DNA from: Ecdyonurus torrentis
Taxonomy: Eukaryota; Arthropoda; Insecta; Ephemeroptera; Heptageniidae
Assembly (NCBI GenBank): GCA_949318235.1
Contig: OX439127.1
Coordinates: forward strand, 35,249,156 to 35,313,155
Length of the DNA stretch: 64,000 nt
Direction: 5' to 3'
Part shown: positions 47,285 to 59,100 of the stretch, piece by piece
How positions within the stretch are numbered: the stretch's first letter is position 1
Layout: each line of letters opens with the position of its first letter
The notes under the pieces: generated by a model
Told to the model about the DNA's origin: nothing
Databases searched by the model: none
The model's input: only the letters and a program-made list of their open reading frames with translations
Made by a program: the position numbers and the translations under genes

Positions 47285-47375
47285 CCCCCCCCCCTCCCCC
47301 TGCTTCTCTCAACGCCACCCGCAATCACCGCCTGACGCCACCCACCGCCGCAACCCACCGCCGCCCGCGGCCGCC
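47285..47375. other. G+C-rich collar at the hairpin neck (left side)
   Basis: C10 run followed by about 80 bp of CCACCGCCGC-type sequence, the most G+C-rich DNA in the window. Its complement at 47674-47766 on the + strand has several GGG runs spaced 7-10 nt and could form a G-quadruplex. It borders the loop on both sides. Confidence 0.8.
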
Positions 47376-47673
47376 TGATTCTAAGGTCTAAGTTTTAAAA
47401 CTCGGCCGATATTAAATGTTCCCACGCCGGTTCTTAGTTTTAAAACTCGGCCGATATTAAATTTTCCCACGCCGGTTCTTAGTTTTAAAACGCGGCCGGT
47501 ATAAAAATTTCCTGCGCTAGTTTTAAAGTTAAAAAACGCGGCCGGTATAAAAATTCCCCGCGCCATTTTTAAGTTTTAAAAAGCGGCCGGTATATAATTT
47601 TCCGCACAGATTCTAAATTTCGAAATGCGGCTGAAACGTTAAACCGATGTGGGAAAACTTTGTTCCGGCGGCG
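47376..47673. repeat. 298-nt hairpin loop: 45-bp tandem repeats
   Basis: About 5.5 units; the CGGCCG(A/G)TAT core recurs at 47402, 47447, 47492, 47538 and 47583, with a decayed copy (GCGGCTGAAA) near 47627. Spacings are 45, 45, 46, 45 and 44. The unit is TTAGTTTTAAAACNCGGCCG plus a variable half. Because 45 is a multiple of three, the minus strand reads a 15-residue repeat (GRVLKLRTGVG core) for 61 codons, but without other coding support. This is the only part of the element not mirrored. Confidence 0.85.
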
Positions 47674-48703
47674 GGCGGCCGCGGGCGGCGGTGGGTTGCG
47701 GCGGTGGGTGGCGTCAGGCGGTGATTGCGGGTGGCGTTGAGAGAAGCAGGGGGAGGGGGGGGGGGGATGTTAGCTACAATTTGAGGCTTTGCAGTGTTGT
47801 AAAATTTATTCACTATACTATAATTCTTATTCCTTAACCTCTTTTAATACTATAATTCCTTTATTTTTTTACGTAAATTCAAAATCTTTTGACCCCACAC
47901 TTTTGCGTGATAATAGTTTAAAAAAAATACGGCATATTTACTATCATCAATTCCTATCTATCAATAAAGCTTAGATTTTGAAACATTTTTCTATAGTTTT
48001 ATATTTCTGTACAAGTATTTCAGCTTTTATAAATTTTTTAAATCGTTTTTGAAATATTTTACAAAGAATTGGTATTTATATTATTATTTTTACTCATAAT
48101 TTGTTTGTTTTCTGAACTAGTCGTTTTGTTAATAAAAATAAGAATAAGATTTCTTTATTGACCCAGGCAGTTCATAGTAACATGTGTTACTATGAGTAAC
48201 ATAAAGTAACACGAAGTTACTTATTATAATTAAGCTGGATCTTTCTTTCTTTCACAACATTTTTCTTTGTTTTACAGTACAACTTACAAAACACATCTTA
48301 AAAATTTTAATAGTAAGGGCTTGTTACTTGTTAGGATTGGTTTATGGTTCCATACTGATTTATGCATGACGCTTTATTTTACTTGGTTTACTACACTTAG
48401 AAATTTACTTTTCATTGACTTTTTTAATTTATAAGCACATCTGTAATGGCTAAATGCAATTTAAAATAATGTCTTTTAAAACTGTATTATTTTGAAATAT
48501 TTTTTTCAAATTTGTTTGTTTGTTTTTTATTTGTCTCCTTTTTTTCAGTACTGCATGTTACTTGTATTTTTTTCATTTAAATAACTTGCTTTTTAATTTT
48601 TTAGTGTAGATATTTTCAACAATAAAATTATAAAGTTTTTATTACAATGACGCATATTTTATTTTTGAAAGTTTTCACGTATGACAATAATCATTAATAT
48701 TTT

Positions 48704-49193
48704 CAGTCTTGTAGTCGTTACCCGATTTTTCTATAACGTTAACTTAATTTCATATAAATCTAAAACTTAAACGATATCGTCAACTCTAATTTGTCGCCAA
48801 CTTACTATAACCTTAACTATAGCGCTAACTTACGTTAGCTATAACGTCAACAGCTTTAAGAGAATAATATGTATTTTTATGATTATTCGTAAATTTAATA
48901 ATTTAAAAAGCTCATATTTTACTTATATTTACAAATTTATAAATAAAAGAGAACTTTTATTTATTATTTCTCTCAATTCGTTACTTGATTTTTTTCATCA
49001 TTAGAAAGTCAAAATTTCTTTAAAAAAGTAACGTTATAGTCTTATATTTATCGCTATTTTAACTTCAATTTTTGTTAAGCTATAACTATAACGTTACTTT
49101 TTGCAATGTTTTATAATCTATATTATAGAAATAATCAGTTAACGTTATAGTTAACTTAACGTTAACGATTTTACGTTAAAGACTACAAGACTG
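48704..49193. mobile_element. hAT-type MITE (right arm mirror copy)
   Basis: Reverse-complement copy of the element at 45858-46347, with the same terminal repeats and 8-bp flanks, reflected about the hairpin axis. Confidence 0.75.
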
Positions 49194-49676
49194 ATTATTT
49201 TAATAATGATTGTTCAATATCTTTTCTGTAGTTTTAAATATATAGATTCTTTTGGTTTAACAAGTTAAACATGTAAATTGGTCGGTTGGCTAGTTATTTA
49301 ATTTAACAATTCTTTAATAAAAAAAAAATTAATTATGTTACTTTATACTAATCAAACATAATTTTTGGCTTCTATTCTATAACGTTTTTCAATACGAATA
49401 ATATTTTTGTGTTTTATGTTTCTATTTAACAGCCATGTTCTGTTTTAAGATGATTTAGTTTTTACTGCATTTTTGCTGCAATGCTTTATTATATGGTTAA
49501 AATAAAAGATTTCAATAAAGCTTTTGTTTACTTAAATGTTTATAATTATGCTGCTTTATGTATGAAGATGTATTTCATTAAGTAAAATAGAAGTGTGAAA
49601 TTTGCTTTGAATGACTTTTTTTATTATATAAACACATCTTAGTTTAAAAAAAATTATAGCATTTAATTGTAATATT

Positions 49677-50075
49677 TTAAGGTGGTAGGTGGCCGACTGA
49701 TATCTCGCAAATTAGACGGTTGTAAATTATATTATAAACACAAAATAAAGAAGAAATCTCGTGTAAAAGTTTATTTACGTCAAACATGTGAAAATACGAT
49801 CAAATATTTATGTTATTTTACTTTAAAGATAACATGTAAATGTAAAATTCAAATTTAAGCGACAAATTTTAGTCAAATTAGAAACTTTCTTAAACTTTAT
49901 AATATTATTAAAACTTTTTTCGGAACAAAAAATATATATTTAAGAATAACTTGATTTTATTTACAAATTATAATGTTTGTTTTGTTCGAAATATTTTTTT
50001 TTTATTATTTTTTTTTTTTTGGAAATATAGATCTTTTAGCGATTTCCAGTCCAAGAAAGTCTCGTACTACGTTAA
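49677..50075. mobile_element. TTAA-bounded MITE-like element, copy B (right arm)
   Basis: Mirror of 44976-45374: starts TTAAGGTGGTAGGTGGCC and ends at GTTAA (50072-50075). Confidence 0.65.
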
Positions 50076-51250
50076 ACCTTTTTCATTTTTAGTTATTTGT
50101 GTATTTTTAATATTCTCTCATTTGGATTTTTTTCGGTACTGTATGTTACTTGTATTTAAAATTTTTACCTATTTTTATTTAATTTTAGATTTGGATTTTG
50201 TTTTAAGAATGGTAAATTAAATGCTTTTATTTTTATGCCTTTATGTTATTTTTTAATTTTCTTGAGTACGTCAATGAACAATATTAGTTTTTATACTGAT
50301 TTTTCAACAAGCTTATAAGGAGTTTTGAATAAAGTTTTTTTTTTGTTTCGTTTAACAAAATATTTATAACTTTATGGTTTTAATTTCCTTCTGTTTTAGT
50401 TGTTTCTTAAATCAAACATTAATGTTAAACGACTTTATATAATTTTTGTTTACGAATTATTGTATAATATTATTAACATTTTTATGTAAATTAACGAACA
50501 CGTAGTGTAATGAGCAATCGAAAATACAACATAAACAAAATATTATGTATAAGACATAAATATATATTCTTTTTACTTTAAATCAGATAATCAAATCTAA
50601 ACCAAACTATATAAATTTTAAACCCAAGGAAAATTTTTTACATCAGATCACTATGAAGCGCCTAGAACTATTTGTATATTCAATTAAAATCATTGTTTTG
50701 CATTGTATTAAAACTCATAACCAAAATCATAAAATAAGTTCATATTCAATTCAAAATAAAAATCTTTTACTTAAAAAAAATTGCAAGTTGCAGCTTTGTG
50801 GTTATATCCACCGTTTAAATTTTTAGATTTGTTATCCTTTTTCTTTAATTATTTTGATTCTTCTTTTTTTCTTTAGAAAATATTTTTCTCAAAGACATTT
50901 ATGGTTTATCCATTTACTTAATTGCATAATAATGATTTCAATATTGTTCTATTTTTCAGAAGTAGATATTTTTTAATTATGTACAGCTCTTGCCGAAAGT
51001 TTAAGACTGGGGCAGCGGCGATCGCAGCATTTTCTCATGAAGATAACATAGTGTTAAAATGCGGGTTGCGTATACAAATTATTCTCAAAGTTACAATTGT
51101 TTCTGTAAAGTGATATAAAATTATGTTTTATTTTTTTTTATGATATTTATAACTGTTTTTATTATTTTTTTTCTTGCTACGTAGTATTATTATTTCCCTT
51201 TTATTATAATTTCGAATGTAATCAAATAATTTCATGAATTTTTTCTGTTG

Positions 51251-51383
51251 GGGTTAGGTGTAAGAGTGGACCAGACATATTGTCAGGCTTAAACCTCGCT
51301 CTAATTTCAAAAAAGTTGTATTTTTTTCTCTATGCTTTTTTTTTGAATAAAGATGATTATTTATTTATTTATTTATTATTATG
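51251..51383 (+). mobile_element. LINE-like 3' tail (right arm)
   Basis: Mirror of 43668-43800, ending in AATAAAGATGATTATTTATT on the + strand. Confidence 0.45.
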
Positions 51384-51408
51384 GTCAGAGCTGTACTTGG
51401 TTTTCATT

Positions 51409-51820
51409 TTAAGGGGGTAGGTGACCGACTGATATCTCGCAAACTAGGACGGTTGCGAAAAATAATAATTATACAAAGTGAAGAAAGAAATGTTACATAA
51501 AAATTTAGTTATGTAAAATATGTGAAAACACGGTCAAAAATTTAAGTTATTATACACTTTAAAGATAACATGTAAATGTGGAAATTTAAATTTGAGCAGA
51601 AAAGTTTAGTCAAATTAGAAACTTTTTTACAATTAACAATATCATTTTATTTATTTTTTTTTTTGTATAAAAAATATATATTAAATTTACATGTTTTTTT
51701 TTATGAAAATTATAGTGTTTGTTTTATTGGAATTAAATCATGTACAACAAAATTATTGTAAAAAATATATAGTTCTTCTTTTAGCGATTTCCGGTCCAAG
51801 TAGGTCCCACACCACCTTAA
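51409..51820. mobile_element. TTAA-bounded MITE-like element, copy A (right arm)
   Basis: Mirror of 43232-43642 and one base longer, the only net length difference found between the two arms outside the poly-A and C/G runs. Confidence 0.65.
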
Positions 51821-54021
51821 GAATTATTTTTAACTTTAATTTATTCACTAAATAAAAAACTTAAAATAATAATCAGGTGCTGCAACCGTACTCAAAAAAT
51901 GTGTGACCTGATCACAAAGTTTTTACCATACCGCAGCTTAAAATCAGACAATCAAATCTGTGGAATAGATTTTATTTTTATATTTTTTGTTTGTTAAATT
52001 TATTGTAGGTATATTTCTAATTGTAACTTATTATCTTTTTATTCTTTTTCTAAGGTTTTACATCACAACTTTTCTTCAAAATTACTTAGATATGTTTTAG
52101 ATATTCGTTTGTAATAAATAAATATTATAACAACTTACATTTATATTGTATTTAGTTGGTGCATTTTGCATCCCATTTATATATTTGTTTAAAAAATAAA
52201 TCAAACAAACAAAATTTATCTCTAAAATCAATTCACTAATGAGACATTTATCTTAACCAAATAACATCAATTTTAATTTACAATTTCTCGAAAAGTGGCG
52301 CGTTTTGCTTAAATTTACTATTGTGTATTAATAAGTTGTTTAATTTGTGATTTGTTTTATTACTGTGTTATGTTTGTACGGGTTTAAATAAAAAAAATTT
52401 ATATTTCTAAATTTTCTTCCTTTTTTTTTAAATTGTAGATTATCTATTGCTTCAAAATCTTTTACAATTTTTGAAATAATAATAATAAACAAATAAAAAT
52501 TCTTCTGCTATGAACTATTTATCTATTTCAATTTTTGTTTATTTATTATGGCTGCAATGCCTTTTTTTTTCTTTTTTAAGCTGTTATAAAGCTAAATATT
52601 ATGCCTAATTTTCTGCGTTGCTTCTTTTATTTTAACATTTTTTAATTCATAGGCAAAGCCTAAATACCCAAATAAAAAAAATAAAAAAATAAAGAATATT
52701 TGTACCAGTAAATCCTAAAAGTACCCACCAAAGAGATACCTCTTTCCTTGGAAAATAGATGGCAAAATTTTTCTTTTTGATCTGTAGGTGTTACTGAAGT
52801 ATAAATTTAACAACCTTTACCTAAAGAAAGTGGCATATTTTTTATAAATCGGAGTGTAAAAATATACATATAATAGTAAAATATTTATCTTTTTACGCTT
52901 ATTTTATTGTAATTGAAATCATTTTTAAATTCTGAAATACTCTTTTACATGCAATTCGTAAAATATTGATAAAATGGACAGCTAAAATACTTGGTTAATT
53001 TAACAAAAATATAGTTTTTGAACAAATTTGTTTAAAAACTTAAGTTAAAAGCAGATTATAGAGAAACGAGATCGAGATTAAATTTAGCTGGCTGAGAAAA
53101 AAAGCTGAGAAACCAAAAATTAGGGCCTGACAGCTGAGAAATGTAGCTGACAAATAAAGCTGACGAGCCTAGAGTGTAGGCCATGGGATGGTTATAAAGA
53201 TTAGGGCTGAGTTAAGGTTTTGAAAAATACAACAAAGATCTAGTAGTTCAGAAATATGGCCGGCAACTAAAACGGCAGGCAAACGTTAAAGAAAATGCAA
53301 AGGAATTAAAGCTGTGGATCGATTTAAAAAAAGAGCCAAGGATAGCTGAGGGTTGAAGAAAAAAAAAAAAAAGAAAAAAAGAAAGAAAGAAAATAAGAAA
53401 GAAAGAAGTTGTAGGAAACTCCTAAGCAGCTTCTAAGCAACTTTTATATTTAATTTTTGGTGCTGAGCAGCTTAGGAAATGAGGTGCTCTAGTTATTGAA
53501 AATTTGTATGCAACTTTTTCGTATTTGAAGTTGCGTGAAACTTCTAAGCAGTTTGTTAGCAAACTTTTTTTACTTTGCTGCAGTGCAACAGTTTTTGGAA
53601 ACTAAAGTGCGCTTGGTCATACAACATTCTTACGTATTTGCAGTTGCATGAAACTTCTACGAATTTTTTTTAACATTTGTTTTTTACTTTGTTGCGGTTT
53701 AATAGTTCTTGGGAACTAAAGTGCGCTTGGTCGTACAATATTTACACAACTCTGACGTATTTGTAATTGCAGGAAATTCCCAAACAGTTTCATGGCAATT
53801 TTTTTTTTACTTCGCTGCGGTTTAACAGTTTTTGGAAACTAAAAGTGCGCTTGGTCGTACAATATTTCTGCAATTCTTACGTATTTGCAGTTGCAGCAAA
53901 CTCCTAAGCAGTTTTGTAGAACCAATTTATTTATCTTTATTATTATTATATTACATTTATGTTTCATAGCGGTTTCTGGAAATTTAGGTGTGTCGGTTCT
54001 TGCAAACCTTCATGTAACTCG

Positions 54022-54069
<48 letters not shown>

Positions 54070-55031
54070 CATTTTGAGGTTTTTTAGTCAAAAAACCATT
54101 AAAAAATATATCCCATTTTAGTAGTTTTTGCGTTTTTTTAATCATTTTTTGACCTTATTTTTTAAATAATTTTTATATTTTTAGACGCTTTTTTGGTCAT
54201 TTTCATTTTTCGTTGTCATTTTATTATCAATTTTATGTTTTTAGACACCTTTTAGTTAATTTTTATGTTTTTGGAACATTTTTGTTTATTAATTTCATGA
54301 TTTGCAAACTCTTTTTTATCATTGTAATGTTTATTGATATTTTTACTGTCACTTTGAAGTTTTTTTAATTATTTAAAACCCTTTATATGTTTTTTTGACA
54401 TCTTTTTTTTATCATTTTTAGTCTTATGTTTGTTTTTTATTCCCCTTTTTTTAGCCCCCTTAATTGCTGTTTATTTTTTTTTACCTCTTTTATATTCATT
54501 TTTTTGTTTTTTAGACATTTTTTTTGTGGTAATTTTCATGGTTTTAAGTCACTTTTTTTATTCGTTTTTTAAGATTATGTTTTTAGACACTTTTTTTTGT
54601 TCATTTTGATGTTTTTTAGTCCTTTTTTTTTTTAATTTTTTTTTATCTTTTTAATTTTTTATTTTAATTATTTTTATGTTTTTTTGGTCTCTTGTTCTTT
54701 TTTATCATTTTTATGTTTTTAGTTGAAATAAGTATTATAGAGTTGTTTTATTAATGGTTGCTAAATTTTATTCGCTCCTTTAATTTATGGTTAATGTACG
54801 CGACCCCGCTTGTTAAGAAGGAAAAAAATCTGTTTTTTGAAAACGTTTTTTATATCAAGTATCCCTTAATTTTTATATGTTTTTAAAAAGGTACATTTTT
54901 CTGCAAGAACATAAAAACAAAAACAGAATAATAAAAAAAGGACAAAGAAAAAATAAAAATAAAAAATGCCAGCAATTAAAATTTATAGAGGAGATCGGTC
55001 AAAGAACATTGCCGCCGATGTTCCTCAACAG

Positions 55032-55051
55032 ACCTGCTCATTTTAGCAGGT
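55032..55051. repeat. Small stem-loop near the element terminus
   Basis: ACCTGCT-CATTTT-AGCAGGT, a perfect 7-bp stem with a 6-nt loop, about 70 bp inside the right end. Mirrored about 70 bp inside the left end (near 39986-40005). It could be a subterminal recognition site; no direct evidence. Confidence 0.6.
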
Positions 55052-55169
55052 TGTTATGTCATAACAGTTTCCTCGCTAAATTAATTTCCTCTGTTAGCAA
55101 ATCACCTATTTTATCCTACTTGTATATTATCGCTTTATTGACTAATACTGTATAATGTTTTTCTTGCTT

Positions 55170-55170
<1 letters not shown>

Positions 55171-55219
<49 letters not shown>
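55171..55219. repeat. (GA)n microsatellite
   Basis: GA tract between the right end of the hairpin element and exon 3. Confidence 0.93.
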
Positions 55220-55223
<4 letters not shown>

Positions 55224-55302
55224 ATGCAGAGTTTAACTCTTTATTAGAGTTTTACAAAAATTGTGTTTCATTGATTTAATTATATTGCGATTATGTCCAC
55301 AG

Positions 55303-57109
55303 TTCTTCCGAGTACGTCAGTCAGAGTAAACCCTCTGAGGACTCTTCATTTTTTCCCTCGGAACGTTTCTCGAGCAGGTTCACACCTTTAACCACAACCC
55401 CATCACCAATCAGGGAATCTAAAAAATCTTCAGGAGTAGGAGGAAAAACACAATATTTCTCAGAGGCAAAAAAGGTGCCAAATTTTAAACCAATTTTTGA
55501 TGCACAAGCATCTGAGAAAAAAGAAACTAAACAAGAAGATGATGATAGTATAAAATGTGTTAAAATTGATAAGAAAAAGATCTCTGTTGATGATGTTTTC
55601 AAGGGTAGATTTAAACGCGATACACCTATGACATGTTATAAATGTGAAGATATAAAAAATGGTGGATCTTATGAAAAATGTTCTTATGGCACAGATCCAA
55701 AAAATAAAGCATTCTTTGTATCACATCAAAAATCCTACAGTAGTAATGATAAACCAGTACGTTTTAAGTTTGGAAGTGATAGAGGAGAAGAAGAAAAGGA
55801 AACACAAACCAGCCCTGTACGATTTGATTACAGTCATGGTCCAAGCAGTGATTATCTTGCTTCTGCTGCCTCTATTGGTAGGGATTATAAATACGATGGA
55901 CCATCATTCTCTAGCTCAAATAATAACGAACATAGATATGGTGGTGGCCCTTCATATTCCAGTTCTGATCATAAATATAACTATTCTCCTGAATCTAGAT
56001 ATGATTCTGGAAAAGATAGTTCAGATTATACACCCAAATCTTCAGACTATAGCTTTTCCTCATCTAAACAAGATCCAACAAATTCATATTCATATCATAC
56101 TACTGATAAACCTGTTAAATATTCATATAGCTCATCAAAGGAGGATGGTTCTGAAGAACCACAATCAAAATATGAAAGTTATGAACCAAAATCTACAAAA
56201 TATAGCTATAAAGCTACTAAAGTTGAACCAACAAGGTCATATTCTTATGACACTACAAGTCCACCTGAATCTTATTCTTATAATACTAGATCTAGTAGTG
56301 ACGATGAAACTCCTAAACATGGTGCTGCAGATGATTCACACGATAGATATTCATCTAAACCAGCAGAATACAGCTTCTCAAGTTCTAAAAAAGAACCAAC
56401 AAAATCTTATTCTTATGAAACTACTGATAAACCTGTATCTTATTCCTATAAAAACTCTAAAGATGATAAACCAGTACAAGAAACTAATGAAAGACACGTA
56501 CCAAAATCATCTGAATATAAATTTTCCAAAACAGTTGAAGATCCATTAAAAACTTATTATCAATCATCTAGTTATGGTGACGATGAACCTAAACAAGGTA
56601 AACAAGAAAATGGAGATAAATATGCACCAACCGAATATTCTTACTCACACAAAGAACCTGAACCTGAAAAATCTTATCGTCAATCCGCAAGTTATAATAA
56701 TAACGATCAAGTAAAACAAAAGAAACCTAAACAACAACAACAACAACAACATGCTCCTCAAGTAAAAGAATACACAAGTTCTTCAAGCTATGCTATTCCT
56801 GATACATTTATTGCAGAACCAAGTGAAGAGCTAAAAAAAGCTTTAGGAGAATTCCATCAAAAAGATCGTAGTCATTGTAAAAAAATTCAAAAAGATAAAA
56901 TGACATGTTGGCAATGTGTAGATAAATCTGGAGCTCAACAAGAGGAATGTATGTACGTCGCAAGTAGTGAACCCAAGAAACATCAAACAGCTTACAGTGA
57001 TGTCAAAGAATATACTAGTAAACCAGAAGCACCTACTAATAGGAGACAAGTAGTTGCTGAAAAACGAAGTGATCCCATTGTTCCACCTCCTCATGTGGAA
57101 TTAAAAGAG
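55303..57109 (+). CDS. Coding exon 3: Ser/Tyr-rich repeat region and both Cys modules
   Basis: The acceptor TTATGTCCACAG adds one base to the split Ser codon, then 602 codons run to the donor GTATGA at 57110. Residue numbers in the full protein: first Cys module 141-182 (MTCYKC, then KCSY), repeat field about 200-560, second module 581-605 (MTCWQC, then ECMY). Repeat units such as EYSFSSSKKEPTKSYSYET recur with variation about every 70-80 residues. A CAA-rich stretch encodes a Gln run near residue 530. The paired modules suggest a disulfide-linked fold at each end of a flexible linker. A 296-codon ORF in another frame (55659-56549) is a shadow of this repeat composition. Confidence 0.93.
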
Positions 57110-57757
57110 GTATGAAAAACTATGTTCTTGTATTTTTTTAAGTAAATCATTTAGAAATAATTGTATTAAGAACTACATGATAAACATAGAGAATATTACA
57201 AGTATGATAGTTTTTAAATGTAAAAATACTTAAAAATATAAATTTAATTATGAATAAATTAATTAATAAAATAGAAATCCTTTGAAAATATCCTGCTTTT
57301 TTAATTCAATTGTTACTCAACATCATCTATTTTTAAAAAAAGGTCGAGCTCAGTTTTTATTAAAACTTAAAATTGGAGGGAAAAACAAGAATAATAAACT
57401 TGTTAAATTATTCAGTGCTACAAGAAACATAACATTTGAGATATTCATTACTTTATTTATTATTATTAAATACAGTACACGTTCATATATAATCACTTAA
57501 TCTTAAGTGCGTAGCCTCATGTATTCCGTTTACATATGAGGTGAAAATAACAAAAGTAAATGGAAACAACGTCTGATGAAAATCTCATTTAAAAACAAAA
57601 GAATAACGATGCGTGTATAATCATCATATAAATAAAACAAGTATGCAAATAAATATACCAAGGAAAGAAAAAGTTAGTTTAATATATTATTACGTTACCC
57701 TTGCATTCTTGTGTACTATCTTAGTCATGAATTCTATGCTATTTTAGCTCATTATTT

Positions 57758-57817
<60 letters not shown>

Positions 57818-59100
57818 AGAAACATAAATTAAACTTAGTAAGTAATCATTTTACATAAAGTTTAGAAAGATAATTATGCTAATTTGAAGGTAATTAAATT
57901 CGAAATGAAGTAATTACAATGAGTTTGAAATTATATATGTTCTCAAAAATTGATGAGTTTGCAAGTACAGTATACTGTGAACATTTTAAAAACAATCAAT
58001 TATTCAACGATTTTAAAATAAAACTGATAACACTCTATTTTTTAAAAAAAAGTATATAAAATTATAAAGAATGTAAAATGGTACATTATTATTTACAAAA
58101 TAGTCTTTAAATATTTTAAATTCCTTTCATTTTTATCTAGGTGTATTCTATTCTCCAATAAAGAATTCAAACTTAAAATTTCATTAATTTATTTGCAATA
58201 ATTGTTCAGAAGATGAAAGAAGAAATATTTTTAAATTCATATGTCATGTATAAAATGAATGCTGGATATAATGTTATGTATTATGCGTGTGAAGGAAAAA
58301 GAGGATATTATTATATTTTTTTTTACCATAATTTATCAGGAAAATTAAAATAAAAAGGTAAATTGAAATTCGATATCACCTCATTGGAAAATCCATTTTA
58401 TTTATTAAAAATAACAATAATGGTAACGAAATTATATAATTTGCTTTTTTCCCTCATAATGTTATAATATATGGCTTTAAACTTCATTCAACTCCCCTTT
58501 TTTTTTCGTTTTCTGGTGATGTGTCATGCATAACTTCTATTAAATGAAATTCATTAGTATTTATTACGTATAAAAGTACACTATGCGCAGTTCTTTTTGT
58601 ACAGCAGTTACCATTGTAGTCCGCGTGATTATTTATATATTATAGTTTAAATGATTTCACTTATATCATGACAAAAAATCAGTTATTATGTGTTAAAAAA
58701 GACATGATTTTAAATACTTTAGTTATTGTGCTTTCTTGTGTTAAATTATATACATCGCTTTGACTTAACAGGAAATTACATTCTCTTGGGGCGATACTTT
58801 TGCTCTCTGTTTGACCTTTTATGTTAAACGTACTTCTATGCAATAATGAACCTTAAGATTTATGTCTATTACAAGTTGCTTTAGACATTTATATTATTAA
58901 AAAAAAAGTAGAACAATAATTTTAAAAGAAGCAATCTTATATACTAATGCTTTATATACATTGTGTTCAATAATTTAGGATTAGATTGTCATTCCCATAC
59001 AAGTGCTCCTTGAAATATAATGATTGCACGGTCATCAGGTTTTGGTGTTTCTGAATGTGCACGTAATTTAATTGTGATAAATATTAATTTATGACTGCAG
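57110..59100 (+). other. Intron 3 of the secreted-protein gene
   Basis: About 2 kb non-coding with an (AT)n tract at 57762-57814. Nothing else recognised. Confidence 0.75.

Larger units (their letters stand above)
39917..47375 (+). repeat. Left arm of the giant inverted repeat
   Basis: From the outside in: a terminal 250 bp of ordinary composition including a short hairpin; a long A-rich degenerate repeat field (40310-40970); poly-A60; four 114-124-bp repeats (41030-41660); a TCAGCT-rich stretch (41840-41970); two TTAA-bounded elements; a LINE-like tail; a hAT-type MITE; and a G+C-rich collar at 47285-47375. No plausible gene. Confidence 0.9.
47674..55120 (-). repeat. Right arm of the giant inverted repeat
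   Basis: Mirror copy of the left arm, in which every nested element recurs at the reflected position (coordinate sum 95049-95052 inside the poly-A tract, 95037 outside it). The short ORFs that appear in both arms are the same sequence read twice and have no recognisable domain. Confidence 0.9.
39911..55126. mobile_element. 15.2-kb giant hairpin element, Polinton/Maverick-like ends, non-coding
   Basis: The left arm (39917-47375, 7459 nt) and right arm (47674-55120, 7447 nt) are reverse complements. The 12-nt length difference is fully explained by three homopolymer-type changes: A60 versus T45 (near 40970/54023), C10 versus G12 (near 47285/47755) and one base near 43.2-43.6 kb. One substitution was confirmed by eye (44428 versus 50623). 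The ends are AGTAGGATAAAATAGG and its complement ending CCTACT, flanked by a perfect 6-bp direct repeat TGTATA (39911-39916 and 55121-55126). A 6-bp duplication with 5'-AG...CT-3' termini and a size of about 15 kb fits the Polinton/Maverick class. However, no polymerase, integrase, capsid or protease gene is visible and no ORF exceeds about 100 codons. It may be a non-autonomous derivative, or a new foldback class. Confidence 0.85.
39317..55302 (+). other. Intron 2 of the secreted-protein gene, almost entirely filled by a hairpin element
   Basis: The intron is 15,986 bp, of which 15,204 bp are the palindromic element plus one 6-bp duplicated target copy. Without it the intron would be about 776 bp. 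The right end of the element is only about 180 bp upstream of the exon 3 acceptor, and a (GA)n tract (55171-55219) lies in between. Confidence 0.8.

Noticed and set aside
47381..47566. 61-codon minus-strand ORF with 15-residue repeats as a gene
   Set aside because: The reading frame is a by-product of a 45-bp tandem repeat. There is no start context, splice site or other coding support.
47376..47673. CRISPR-like array (regular 45-bp repeats)
   Set aside because: The whole unit repeats with gradual decay, there are no unique spacers, and the context is a eukaryotic genome.
39917..55120. The giant palindrome as a simple assembly or foldback-read artefact
   Set aside because: A foldback artefact would not end at sharp borders with a 6-bp direct repeat, keep unique different flanks, restore the exon 2-exon 3 phase, and show arm-specific differences. 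Still worth confirming with spanning reads.
55659..56549. 296-codon ORF in a second frame of exon 3
   Set aside because: It follows the repeat composition of the real frame, is rich in Ile/Leu/Asn from A+T bias, and has no splice-compatible partners.
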